A stretch of DNA of 37,101 nucleotides from Hymenobacter profundi (GTDB taxonomy: Bacteria > Bacteroidota > Bacteroidia > Cytophagales > Hymenobacteraceae). The position numbers and the translations under genes are program-made. The stretch is from NCBI RefSeq assembly GCF_019334315.1, contig NZ_JAHWGL010000042.1, positions 1 to 37,101 of the forward strand. The letters run 5' to 3'. This document shows, piece after piece, positions 16,893-25,683 of the stretch. Every line of letters begins with the position of its first letter. The stretch's first letter is position 1. The notes under the pieces were generated by a model. That model did not search any database. It was not told where the DNA came from and was given only the letters and a program-made list of their open reading frames with translations.

Positions 16893-18281
16893 ATGAAAAG
16901 TCGCCTACGTGTTATCTTCTGGCTGATCAGCCTATGTATGCTGTGTATCAATGGGTTCCAGGCCTACTGGCTCTACACCACCTACCGGCTGAACACGGCA
17001 CAGTTTGCCCGCACGGCCCACGAGGCGCTGTTGGCGGTAGTACAGCGTCAGCAGCTGGCGGCCGTGCAAACGTTGCTGCAACCGGCCGCTACCAGCAGCC
17101 GCTACGGTCATGTGGCCCTACCCATCCGGCAGCTGGACGCAGCCGACCGTAGCCAGCTGCAACAGCTCTGGCAAGCGGGCAGCCAACGACCGGCTGGCGC
17201 CTTGGCCGCCCGCCGGCAAGACGACAGCGTGGCCCAGGCGTTTCTGCAATTGCTGCTGCGCCACACCGGCACGCCTACCCTCAACCTGACCCAATTAGCT
17301 GCCGACTACCAAACCGAGCTGCGCCAGCGCCAGGCCGAAACCGCGTTTCTGTTCGATACTCTAGCCACGGCCACCAACCAGCGTACCCGGCTGACAACTG
17401 CGCTGGCGGGCTACCCGGTGCAAACGCCCGCCGTAGCCCTACCCAATCTGCCGGGCGTGGCCGTGCGGGCTTCTTTCCGGCCGCCGGTTCCCTACCTGCT
17501 GCGGCAAATGGGCGGCTTGCTGGCGGGTTCGATGGGCTTGTTAGTGCTCACTACCGTATGCTTTGGGTTGATGCTGAGTACCATTCTGAGGCAAAAAAAG
17601 CTGTCGGAGATTCGGGAGGATTTCATCAACAACATGACCCACGAGCTGAAAACGCCCATTGCCACCGTGTCGGCGGCGGTGGAGGCGTTGCAGCATTTTG
17701 GGGCGTTGCAGAACCCGCAGCGGGCCGAAGCCTACCTCGCTATTTCCCAGCAGGAACTGGCGCGGCTGTCGGGGTTGGTAGAGCACGTGTTGCACATGGC
17801 CGTGGCCGAGCGCGAACCGCTCCGGCTGACGCCCGAAACCGTACAACCCGCCGAGTTGGTGGCTGAGCTGGTAGAGCAGCACCAGCTCACCAGCGCCAAG
17901 CCCGTGCGTTTCGATGTTGATGTGGATGCCACCGCCGTGCACTGCGACCGGCTGCACCTGCGCAACGTCATCAGCAACCTCATCGACAACGCCATCAAGT
18001 ACTCCCGTGAGCAGGTCACCATCCGCATTCAAGGCCAACCCGAGCCCAGCGGCTGGCGCCTCACCGTGGCCGACGACGGCATTGGTATTCCGGCCAGCTA
18101 CCAGCCCGCCGTGTTCGACCGATTCTTTCGGGTGCCTACTGGCAACTTGCATCCAGTCAAGGGGTTTGGGCTGGGGCTGTATTACGTGCGGCAGGTGGTA
18201 GAGCGGCACGGCGGCCGCCTACACCTGCAAAGCGAGCAGGGTAGGGGCAGCACGTTTTCGTTGTGGCTGCCTTCTTTTTAA
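16893..18281 (+). CDS. Sensor histidine kinase
   Basis: A 462-residue membrane sensor kinase that autophosphorylates and passes phosphate to the regulator encoded just downstream. From this ATG: helix 1 at about 6–26, an extracytoplasmic Gln/Ala/Leu-rich sensor region (27–205), helix 2 at about 207–230, then HisKA with FINNMTHELKTPI (His250). The HATPase domain has an N box NVISNLIDNAIKYS (about 355–368), G1 DDGIGIP and G2 GFGLGLYYVRQVVE. An in-frame GTG nine bases upstream would add MPP; the ATG is preferred. The sensor domain has no recognisable ligand-binding fold. Its stop codon TAA shares its last base with an AGCTGTTAGCTGATGGC repeat, and the regulator starts 66 bp later. Confidence 0.95.
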   Translation: MKSRLRVIFWLISLCMLCINGFQAYWLYTTYRLNTAQFARTAHEALLAVVQRQQLAAVQTLLQPAATSSRYGHVALPIRQLDAADRSQLQQLWQAGSQRPAGALAARRQDDSVAQAFLQLLLRHTGTPTLNLTQLAADYQTELRQRQAETAFLFDTLATATNQRTRLTTALAGYPVQTPAVALPNLPGVAVRASFRPPVPYLLRQMGGLLAGSMGLLVLTTVCFGLMLSTILRQKKLSEIREDFINNMTHELKTPIATVSAAVEALQHFGALQNPQRAEAYLAISQQELARLSGLVEHVLHMAVAEREPLRLTPETVQPAELVAELVEQHQLTSAKPVRFDVDVDATAVHCDRLHLRNVISNLIDNAIKYSREQVTIRIQGQPEPSGWRLTVADDGIGIPASYQPAVFDRFFRVPTGNLHPVKGFGLGLYYVRQVVERHGGRLHLQSEQGRGSTFSLWLPSF

Positions 18282-18392
18282 GCTGTTAGCTGATGGCCAT
18301 TAGCTGTTCGCTTTTGAGATGAATTACAACCTGTTAACCGTTGGCGAATGAATTCTGAACCAGCTACCAGCTATCAGCCATCAGCTAACAGC
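18281..18392 (+). repeat. AGCT-type inverted repeat spanning the kinase–regulator junction
   Basis: A perfect 16-bp inverted repeat, GCTGTTAGCTGATGGC at 18282–18297 and its complement at 18377–18392. The left arm begins at the kinase stop codon. The right arm lies inside the regulator gene (codons about 11–15) and the regulator start codon at 18348 is in the loop. Additional AGCTNCC/AGCTATC words lie at 18362–18376. If formed in RNA the hairpin would enclose the start codon. Confidence 0.85.
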
Positions 18393-19070
18393 CAAAAAAT
18401 TCTTCTCATCGAAGACGAAGCCTCGCTAGCCTTGATTGTCAAGGACAGCTTGGAGGTGCGCGGGTTTGCGGTAGAACACGCCGCCGATGGAGAGGAAGGC
18501 TTGCGTCTGTTTCGTCAAACCACACCCGATATCGTAGTGGCTGATGTAATGCTGCCACGCCTAGATGGCTTCTCGCTGGCTGAGCAGCTGCGGCGCGAAA
18601 ACACAACGGTGCCCATCATTTTCCTTACCGCCCGCTCCCAACCAGCCGACGTGGTACGCGGCTTCGAGCTGGGCGGTAACGACTACCTGCGCAAACCCTT
18701 CAGCATGGACGAGCTGGTGGTACGCATCCGGGCGCTGTTGCAGCGGGCGGTGCCTACCCCGAGTACCACGCCCCAGGAGCCCTTGCAAATAGGCCGCTAC
18801 GTATTCGCGCCTACCCAGCAAAAGCTGCGGCTGGCCGATACCGAAATCGAGCTAACGCACCGCGAATCGGAGCTGCTCCGGCGCCTCTACGACCACCGCA
18901 ACCACGTACTGGAACGCTCCACGGTGCTGCTTGACCTCTGGGGGCAGGACCATTTTTTCAACGGCCGCAGCCTCGACGTGTTCATCACCCGCCTGCGCCG
19001 CTACCTCCGCGCCGATCCGCAGGTACAAATCCTAAACGTGCGCGGCATTGGCTATAAGCTTGTATTCTAA
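18348..19070 (+). CDS. OmpR/PhoB-family response regulator
   Basis: A 240-residue two-domain regulator, the evident partner of the kinase upstream. The receiver domain (about 17–130) has the acidic pair E22/D23 (LLIEDE), the phosphoacceptor D66 in VVADVMLPRLDGF, a Thr in FLTAR and the Lys in LRKPFS. The C-terminal winged helix (about 145–240) ends with the usual VLNVRGIGYKLVF. Usual family members start one or two residues before KILLIEDE. Here an extra stretch MNSEPATSYQPSANSQ precedes it, encoded mostly by the AGCT-type repeat words. No closer ATG exists, so the extension is probably translated. The stop codon also opens onto AGCTGTTAGCTGATGGC, and the gene converges with the TamB-like gene. 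Confidence 0.95.
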   Translation: MNSEPATSYQPSANSQKILLIEDEASLALIVKDSLEVRGFAVEHAADGEEGLRLFRQTTPDIVVADVMLPRLDGFSLAEQLRRENTTVPIIFLTARSQPADVVRGFELGGNDYLRKPFSMDELVVRIRALLQRAVPTPSTTPQEPLQIGRYVFAPTQQKLRLADTEIELTHRESELLRRLYDHRNHVLERSTVLLDLWGQDHFFNGRSLDVFITRLRRYLRADPQVQILNVRGIGYKLVF

Positions 19071-19144
19071 GCTGTTAGCTGATGGCTGTTCGCTTATAGC
19101 TTTCGTTCATGTAGCTAACAGCTAACAGCTAACAGCTAACAGCT
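19070..19144. repeat. AGCTAAC heptanucleotide array and inverted copy
   Basis: AGCTGTTAGCTGATGGC at 19070–19086 overlaps the regulator stop. Then 19113–19144 holds four perfect tandem AGCTAAC units plus AGCT. The array can pair with AGCTGTTAGCT at 19070–19080 in several registers. It ends on the stop codon of the convergent TamB-like gene (CTA, 19143–19145). Confidence 0.9.
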
Positions 19145-22100
19145 ATTTAATCGTGGTGCGTGGGTCGTCGTCGATGTTCAACTCTTTACGGGCGGCGTCG
19201 CGGCGGCGGACGCGCTTGCGGGCAAATAGCTCCCGGAACGAGTTGAACTGCTCGGTGTGCAGCAAGCTCAGGCCGGCGCGCTGCTGGTTTTGCAGGTTGG
19301 CATTGGATGAGCCAGCAGCAAGGGCGGAGAAGTCGCGCGGGGTGGTTTCGTAGCGCAAGCGGGCCCGGAACTTGCCATCGGGGCGCAAGTAGTACTCCAA
19401 GCTCAGGTCGCCGAGAAAGGAGGTTTGTACTGGTACCGTGCTGCCAGGCGCAGTGTTGGCCGCGTTGTAGTTGTTCGTGAAGCCCCCCTCGCGTGTGATG
19501 CGCAAACGGCCGTTCAGAAAGGAGTAGCTCAGGCGCACCTGCAAGGCCTGCAACTGCTCAGCGCTCAGGCCGTTCAGGTTGAAGCTGATTTCCAGGTTGG
19601 GGTCGATCTGCGACGTGAGTACGCTGAGCTGGGTGCTCAGCACCTGCCCCACGCTGTTGCCAAACGCATTATCCGACCCCCGAAACGATACCGACGACAG
19701 CGTACCCGGCGACGTGAGCTGGCGGAACACAATCAAACTGAACACCTGCCGGTTTAGCTCCTGCTCGTCGTTGCGCAGCGCCGATAGGAACGGCGCCAAA
19801 TCGCCTTCCAACGACGACGGAATATCGTTGAACTCCAGGTTCAGGTTGATCTGGGGTAGGAGCAGGGGGCCGCTCAGGTTCATCACCGCCGTTACGGGCA
19901 CCACCGAAGTGTTGCTACCCAGCAGCGGCGCCACCGAGGTGCGTTGGGTGTAGGCGGCCGTCAGGTTCATCTGGCCTTGCAGCGGGTCACCGTTCCAGGC
20001 AATGGTGCCGCCCGGCCGTATAACAAACTCCTTGTTTACAAGGCCTTGCAGGGTGAAGTTGTAGGCGCCGCGCACAATCTCAATCTGCCCATACATATTG
20101 AAGTCGCCACGGGTGTCGATGTTCAGGCGCAACTGCCCGCTGGCCGTGCCGCGGATGATATCGCCGGTGCTTTCGTCCAGCAAAATCTCCACGTAGGCGT
20201 CGGGCGTCACGTCCAGGTTCATGTTCAGGCGCAGCCCCGAAAGGTCTAGCTTGGCCGTGTCGGTGGCTATCTGGACAGTAGTGGTATCCCGAATATTGTG
20301 GTTGACAAATCGAATGTAATTGGCCTGCTGGGCCTTGGCTGCATTATCGAAGGGTAAGGAAAGCCGGGTGCCCGCCTCGCTCCGAGCCGATACATTCACC
20401 AGCAAATCATCGGTAGGGCCCGATACGCGGGCTGTACCGGTGGCGTAGGCCGTCCCGAAGTATAGGTCGTTGTCGCGGCGCGTGGTGTTCAGGGCTTGCA
20501 GCTTGCGGAAATTGGCCCGCAAATCCAGCCGCATATCCTGGAAGCCGTTGTGGTAGATGTTGCCGTCTATGGTGCCCGAGTTGCCAAGCGGATCCGAAAG
20601 CCGAATGTTATTCAGCGCAATCCGGTCGTCGGTGAAGGTGATGCGGTCAGAGAACGTGTAGGTAGTGCCCAGGTAGATGAATGTGAGCTTACCGTTGGCC
20701 ACATCCAGCGACCCTACCAGGTGGGGCGCGGCCAGCTTCCCCGTGACCTGAAGCCGACCCACCGCCGTGCCGCCCAAATCCTTGAACAACGTATTCAAAA
20801 TCGGCTCGGCCAGCTTTACGGGAGCCTCATCGAGCACACCTACCAGGTTGAGCTGGTTAGGTACGTCCTGCGGCGTGAAGGTGCCGGTCACGTTCACCAC
20901 GCGGCGGTTTTCGCGCTCCATGTCTAGGTTCACGGCCATGCGGGCGTTGGGGGCATCCCAGGTGCCCTTGCCTTCTACATTGCCCAGCAGCACGTCGTCG
21001 AGGCGCAAAGAATCCACCTTCAAATCGGTGTTGAGGGCCAACTGACCAAACACGTTGCTCACCGTGCCCTGGGCATTCACGCGGCCTTTGAGGCGGTTAT
21101 CGGTGAAGTCGCCCAGCGTTTGTAGCTCAAAGTTCTGTACGTTCAGGGCCAGCTCCTTGGCGGGGTCGCGCGAAATGGCGCCCTGGGCGCTGATGCTCTG
21201 CGCGCCGTTGGAAATGATGAAATTCTGGATGTCGATTTCCTTGCCGCCGTTGGAAATCACCACCGAGTTATTGGCCGCAATGGTCCACTGCTTGTCCAGC
21301 AGGTTCACGCCCGACTGCCGAAACGTAAGCTGCACGGCATCGGGTAGGAAACCCAACGACCCGTTGATCTGGGCGCGGTTGGTGGTGTTGGTTTGCGCCA
21401 GGGCCGTTGAGAAGTTGATTTTCTCCTGATCCCACACGCCCTCAACGTAAAAGTTCTCCGTAGCGCCCAGCCCCGGTAAAAACTGCCGCGCCGAGGTGAT
21501 GCTGGCCTGGGCTAGTACCTCGGGCTGGTTAGGCAGCTTGGAAGTGGTCAGGCTGAAATCGGTATCCTGCACCCGCACCGAGTCGTAGCGAATCTCGTCA
21601 AAATGCCCACCCAACGTGAAAATCGACGTATTGCCGTTGCGGAACGACCCATCTACCCGCGAGTAGTCCGACACGGTGAGTTGAGGCACGAACAATTGCA
21701 GCACGGGGTTGGCCTGCTTGATGTACAGGTCCAAATCAATCTGATACTCGGGGGTAGGGCGCAGGCGCTTGCGGCGGTAATAGTTGGCAATAGCCGCGTC
21801 GTTGCTTTCGAAGTTGAGGCGATATTCTTCTATTAGGCGCTGCACGTCATCAATCACGCGGGTGTACTCGAAGTTGCCCTTAGCGCGCAGGTCCAGCACC
21901 TCCGAGCGCAGGGTAGTGAGACGCTGGCCGTCCTGACGGGTACTCACTATATCGAAGGTGTCGATGGGCACGGTGTTGCCTTGGTAGCCGAGGCGGGAGT
22001 TGCGCAGTAGCACCCTACCCTCCAACTCGTCGAGGCGCAGGCCCTGGAACTGCACGTCGGCCGTGGTGGCCAGCGTCATGTTTTGGTTGGTGAGGCCGAG

Positions 22101-23714
22101 GGCGCGCAGGTTGGCGCGGTCCACGTCGGCGCGCAGATCGAAGGCCTCGGCGCCGGTGCGTAGGTTCACGGTGCCGTTGGCTGCTAGTTTCACGTTGGGG
22201 TCATTCACCGACACCTTACCCTGAAACGCCTGCTGCCGGAAGTTGCCGTTGATGGCAATGTTGTGGTAGCGGTAGCCATTCAGCCAGATGCGTTGCACGG
22301 TGGCATTGGCCTGCACCCGCGCCGCCTCCTTGGTGAAGCCCACGCCCTGCACGCGCCCATTCATGGTCACGTCCCGAATCACGCTTTGGTCGCCCAATAG
22401 GCGACCCAGCTGAAAGTCGGTGGTCTTGATCTGACCCTCGTAGCTGGAGTAGCGCGGGTCGGTCTTGAACTTCAGGTTCACGTCGGACACCACCTTGCCC
22501 AGCGGCGTATCAAACGAGCCATTGGCCACAAAGTCGTTGTAGTAGCCCAGGAAGTGCCCGTTCAGCTTCACCGCGCCCAGGCGGTCTACGTAGCCGCGCC
22601 CGCTGGGCGGAATGTAGCGCCGCAGGTCGCGCCCGTCTACCACCGAGTTGCGCAGGCGAGCCTCAATGAAGCTCTCCGTAAAGTTGGGTAGGCCATCCAC
22701 GCTGATGTCGCCGACCACGTGCGTGTTGCGGCCGTACCGAACATCGAGGTTCTTGGTGTTGAAACGCCGCACGTAGCCCTTGGCCTGGCCCGAGATAAGC
22801 ACGGTTTCGTTCAAGTCTTCTATCTGCGGGGCAAACTTGGCAATGTCGTCGGAGTACAGGCGCGAGGGTTGCAGGCGCGCCGTTACCTGCACCGAGTCGT
22901 TGAAATCGGCAAAGTTCAGGAACCGATTGTAGTCGAAGCGCAGGTAGTTGCTGATGCGGCTGTTCTCCACGCGCAGCATCAAATCGGCAAATTCCCAGAA
23001 CTTGGGCGCATACACCATAGCCGCCGACAACTCCCGCACGCGGGTATTGGAGTTACTCTCAATGGTGCGCAGCCCCTGAATGCGCGCCGCCACGGTGTCG
23101 CCTACCAGCCGAATGTTGCTGAAATCGGCGTAGATGCTGTCGGCGCGCATGTGGGCGTAGTCCACGGCCTGGCCGTAGGTAGGGGCGCGGGGCTCGTCGC
23201 GACGGTCCAGGATAAAGCGGCCGTTGCGCAGGCCGATGCTTTCTATCTGAAAGTCGAACGGCTTGCTGACTTTGGTGGTGTCGCTGGGACCAACCAGCCG
23301 CTGCACTGCGCTCAAAAACTGCGACAGGTTGGTGGAGTCGGGCTCGTTGGCGTAGGTAATCAGGGCGAAGCGCGGCTCCTCCAGCGTGAGCTTACCCACG
23401 TGCAAATGGCTCGGGTCAAACACCGAAAACAGGCTGATGTCGGCATCAGCCCGGCCAATATTGAACAGTTCGTTGCCGCGCCGGTCGAGCACCTGCACGC
23501 CTTCCAGCAACACCCGCGAAAACGGCCGGATGTCTACCCGGTCGATGCGCACAGGTTGGCCTAGCTTCTCCGTCAGCACCGTAGCGGCGCGCTGCACTAG
23601 CCGCGTTTGCACCGTCGGGATGCGCAGCGCAATCAGCAACCCAATCACCAACAACAGCACCAGCCCAACCAGGCCGAGCAGTGCTTTGAGGATGACGGAG
23701 AGAAAACGAGGCAC
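19143..23714 (-). CDS. TamB-like translocation/assembly module protein (DUF490)
   Basis: A very large protein (1523 residues) anchored by one N-terminal helix (about 10–32, LLGLVGLVLLLVIGLLIALRIP). An AsmA-like start follows (RLVQRAATVLTEKLGQPVRIDRVDIRP), then a long repetitive beta-rich region of the kind that forms a lipid-conducting groove in TamB/AsmA-like proteins. The C-terminal about 450 residues fit the DUF490/TamB domain, for example GKLTFIYLGTTYTFSDRITF, YGQIEIVRGAYNFTLQG, and LNLEFNDIPSSLEGDLAPFLSALRNDEQELNRQ in shorter parts. The protein probably bridges inner and outer membranes and moves phospholipid or assists outer-membrane protein assembly. The BamA/TamA-like partner is not in the window. 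Its stop lies in an AGCTAAC array. The last residues (RKRVRRRDAARKELNIDDDPRTTIK) form a charged tail. Confidence 0.92.
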   Translation of the reverse strand: MPRFLSVILKALLGLVGLVLLLVIGLLIALRIPTVQTRLVQRAATVLTEKLGQPVRIDRVDIRPFSRVLLEGVQVLDRRGNELFNIGRADADISLFSVFDPSHLHVGKLTLEEPRFALITYANEPDSTNLSQFLSAVQRLVGPSDTTKVSKPFDFQIESIGLRNGRFILDRRDEPRAPTYGQAVDYAHMRADSIYADFSNIRLVGDTVAARIQGLRTIESNSNTRVRELSAAMVYAPKFWEFADLMLRVENSRISNYLRFDYNRFLNFADFNDSVQVTARLQPSRLYSDDIAKFAPQIEDLNETVLISGQAKGYVRRFNTKNLDVRYGRNTHVVGDISVDGLPNFTESFIEARLRNSVVDGRDLRRYIPPSGRGYVDRLGAVKLNGHFLGYYNDFVANGSFDTPLGKVVSDVNLKFKTDPRYSSYEGQIKTTDFQLGRLLGDQSVIRDVTMNGRVQGVGFTKEAARVQANATVQRIWLNGYRYHNIAINGNFRQQAFQGKVSVNDPNVKLAANGTVNLRTGAEAFDLRADVDRANLRALGLTNQNMTLATTADVQFQGLRLDELEGRVLLRNSRLGYQGNTVPIDTFDIVSTRQDGQRLTTLRSEVLDLRAKGNFEYTRVIDDVQRLIEEYRLNFESNDAAIANYYRRKRLRPTPEYQIDLDLYIKQANPVLQLFVPQLTVSDYSRVDGSFRNGNTSIFTLGGHFDEIRYDSVRVQDTDFSLTTSKLPNQPEVLAQASITSARQFLPGLGATENFYVEGVWDQEKINFSTALAQTNTTNRAQINGSLGFLPDAVQLTFRQSGVNLLDKQWTIAANNSVVISNGGKEIDIQNFIISNGAQSISAQGAISRDPAKELALNVQNFELQTLGDFTDNRLKGRVNAQGTVSNVFGQLALNTDLKVDSLRLDDVLLGNVEGKGTWDAPNARMAVNLDMERENRRVVNVTGTFTPQDVPNQLNLVGVLDEAPVKLAEPILNTLFKDLGGTAVGRLQVTGKLAAPHLVGSLDVANGKLTFIYLGTTYTFSDRITFTDDRIALNNIRLSDPLGNSGTIDGNIYHNGFQDMRLDLRANFRKLQALNTTRRDNDLYFGTAYATGTARVSGPTDDLLVNVSARSEAGTRLSLPFDNAAKAQQANYIRFVNHNIRDTTTVQIATDTAKLDLSGLRLNMNLDVTPDAYVEILLDESTGDIIRGTASGQLRLNIDTRGDFNMYGQIEIVRGAYNFTLQGLVNKEFVIRPGGTIAWNGDPLQGQMNLTAAYTQRTSVAPLLGSNTSVVPVTAVMNLSGPLLLPQINLNLEFNDIPSSLEGDLAPFLSALRNDEQELNRQVFSLIVFRQLTSPGTLSSVSFRGSDNAFGNSVGQVLSTQLSVLTSQIDPNLEISFNLNGLSAEQLQALQVRLSYSFLNGRLRITREGGFTNNYNAANTAPGSTVPVQTSFLGDLSLEYYLRPDGKFRARLRYETTPRDFSALAAGSSNANLQNQQRAGLSLLHTEQFNSFRELFARKRVRRRDAARKELNIDDDPRTTIK

Positions 23715-23946
23715 AGAGTAAAGTGAAAAACGCGGAATGAAGAAACGAAGATGCGGATTTTAACGCGGAGGAGTAAAAGATCAGCAGCCTACCCAAGCGG
23801 GCACCCAAGCCCTACACGAATTGTTCAGGTAAAAGTTTGACTAGTGCCGCACGTGGGGGTTTAACGTTTTCCGCGACCTTTGCAGTCTGCGACGAGCACC
23901 GCTCGTGAAAAGAATACGTCAGTAGCGCAGATTTTTGGGTTTTATT

Positions 23947-24957
23947 ATGATGCATTCTCCTCTTATTCTGGCCATTGAGTCGTCGTGCGATGATACCTCG
24001 GCGGCCGTCATGGCCAACGGCGAAATCCTGTCCAACGTGGTGGCTACCCAGCAAGTGCACGAGCAGTACGGCGGGGTAGTGCCCGAGCTAGCCTCGCGTG
24101 CCCACCAACAACACCTGATTCCGGTGGTGCAGGAGGCGCTGCGCCGCGCAAAGGTAGCGAAAACCGACCTCGACGCGGTGGCGTTTACGCAGGGGCCGGG
24201 CCTGCTGGGCTCGTTGCTGGTAGGCAGTATGTTTGCCAAAACGTTTGCCCTGGCTCTGGACAAACCGCTGCTGGCCGTCAACCACATGCGGGCGCACATT
24301 CTGGCGCATTTCATCCGGGATCCGAAGCCCGGGTTTCCATTTTTGTGCCTCACCGTGAGCGGCGGCCACACCCAGCTGGTGGTAGTGCGCAGCCCCATGG
24401 AAATGGAAATCATCGGCCAGACCATCGACGACGCGGCTGGCGAGGCCTTCGACAAAACCGCCAAGCTGCTGGGCTTGCCCTACCCCGGCGGCCCCCACCT
24501 CGACAAGCTGGCCCGCCAGGGAAACCCTACCCGCTTTGCGTTTCCGGTAGGCGCCATGCCGGGCTACGATTTTTCGTTCAGTGGCCTGAAAACTTCGGTG
24601 CTGTACTTTTTGCGCCAGCAAACTCAGCAAAACGCGGAGTTCGTGCAGGAGAACCTGGCCGACCTCTGCGCCAGCATTCAATATACCATTATCCAAACTT
24701 TGCTACGCCAGCTGCGCCGCGCCGCCCACGACCAGCAGCTTCGGCAGATAGCCCTGGCCGGTGGGGTAGCCGCCAATTCCGGTCTGCGCACGGCTTTGCA
24801 GGAGTTGGCCGCCGAGGAAGGCTGGCAGGTGTTCATTCCCGACTTCGAGTTCTGTACCGACAACGCCGCCATGGTGGCCATGACCGGCCACTTTCAGTAC
24901 CAGGCCGGCCAGTTCAGCAACCAGCTCATCAGCCCCGACCCACGCTTGAAACTGTGA
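23947..24957 (+). CDS. tsaD: tRNA N6-threonylcarbamoyladenosine synthase component TsaD
   Basis: A 336-residue enzyme of the t6A pathway that transfers threonylcarbamoyl to A37 of ANN-decoding tRNAs. The ASKHA ATPase motifs are visible: ILAIESSCDDTSAAV at the start, the metal-binding VNHMRAHILAH, LTVSGGHTQLVVV, AFDKTAKLLGLPYPGGP and ALAGGVAANSGLR, with CTDNAAMVAMTG near the C-terminus. The length is normal (about 335–345). The ATG at 23947 (or the adjacent 23950) is preferred; a TTG at 23935 would only add four residues. Upstream 23715–23946 separates it from the divergent TamB-like gene. The A-rich region there includes a possible promoter (TTTGAC near 23836 and TAACGTTTT near 23862) that I regard as weak. 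Confidence 0.97.
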   Translation: MMHSPLILAIESSCDDTSAAVMANGEILSNVVATQQVHEQYGGVVPELASRAHQQHLIPVVQEALRRAKVAKTDLDAVAFTQGPGLLGSLLVGSMFAKTFALALDKPLLAVNHMRAHILAHFIRDPKPGFPFLCLTVSGGHTQLVVVRSPMEMEIIGQTIDDAAGEAFDKTAKLLGLPYPGGPHLDKLARQGNPTRFAFPVGAMPGYDFSFSGLKTSVLYFLRQQTQQNAEFVQENLADLCASIQYTIIQTLLRQLRRAAHDQQLRQIALAGGVAANSGLRTALQELAAEEGWQVFIPDFEFCTDNAAMVAMTGHFQYQAGQFSNQLISPDPRLKL

Positions 24958-25124
24958 GCAGGGTAGGAACGACGTGCTGAGAAATGGCGCTTTTGCTGCG
25001 TAGTCTGTTTACGCAACGCCGCCGCCGCTCTGCCGTTGTAGGTAGTCCCCGTATCCCTGCCCTACCCACCCCGCGAAGGCCCCAGCAGCCCGCCGCGAAA
25101 TCCTGAGAATCTGCAAAATCTGCG

Positions 25125-25592
25125 ATGAAGAAAGAAGAGAAACCCAAGCGCATCAATATCTTGAACCGCCGCGCCAGTCACGAATACGCATTCCTGGTGA
25201 AGTACGACGCGGGTATGATGCTGCAAGGCACCGAAATAAAAAGCATCCGCGAGGGCAACGTGAACTTGCAGGATGGCTTTTGCACCTTCCACGGCGACGG
25301 CAGCCTGTGGGTGCACAACCTGCGCATTGCCCAGTATACCGAAGGCACCTACAACAACCACGAGCCCACCCGCGAGCGGAAGCTGCTACTCAACAAGAAA
25401 GAGCTGCGCCAGCTAGCCGGCAAAGCGCAGGAGCAGGGCCTCACCATCATTCCCATCCGAATGTTTGTGAATGACCGAGGCTTTGCCAAGCTGGAAATAG
25501 CCCTGGCCAAGGGCAAAAAGCTCTACGACAAGCGCGAAGACCTGAAAGCCAAAGACCAGAAGCGCGAAATGGCGCGGGCAAGGGAATATTAA
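25125..25592 (+). CDS. smpB: SsrA-binding protein SmpB
   Basis: A 155-residue tmRNA-binding protein for trans-translation rescue of stalled ribosomes. The characteristic ILNRRASHEYAFLVKYDAGM, GTEIKSIREGNVNLQDGFC and PIRMFVNDRGFAKLEIALAKGKKLYDKRE segments are present, in that order, and the C-terminal basic tail (REDLKAKDQKREMARAREY) matches the part that inserts into the ribosome. It lies 167 bp after tsaD on the same strand; the gap has no gene that I can support. The tmRNA gene (ssrA) itself is not in the window. Downstream, a GTGAAA-type inverted repeat separates it from the NlpC/P60 gene. Confidence 0.97.
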   Translation: MKKEEKPKRINILNRRASHEYAFLVKYDAGMMLQGTEIKSIREGNVNLQDGFCTFHGDGSLWVHNLRIAQYTEGTYNNHEPTRERKLLLNKKELRQLAGKAQEQGLTIIPIRMFVNDRGFAKLEIALAKGKKLYDKREDLKAKDQKREMARAREY

Positions 25593-25594
25593 TA

Positions 25595-25679
25595 GTGAAA
25601 TTGTGAAAGGTGAAGTTGTGAAAATCGTTTTCATCAGCGCACCTTTCTAACTTCACACCTTCATCTTTCACAATTTCAC
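25595..25679. repeat. GTGAAA-type inverted repeat
   Basis: Twenty-eight-base arms at 25595–25622 and 25652–25679 pair at 26 of 28 positions. The arm is itself internally repetitive (GTGAAATTGTGAAAG, then GTGAAGTTGTGAA). It fills the whole smpB–NlpC/P60 gap and ends four bases before the TTG start of the latter. It is unrelated in sequence to families A and B. Confidence 0.85.
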
Positions 25680-25683
25680 CCTT

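Noticed and set aside
19113..19144. AGCTAAC array as an origin or iteron cluster
   Set aside because: Only four short units are present, no DnaA boxes or rep gene are close, and related words border other gene ends.
22719..23564. A 281-codon open frame antisense to the TamB-like gene
   Set aside because: It opposes a strong coding sequence with membrane anchor and DUF490-like end, has no motif, and is expected by chance in GC-rich DNA.
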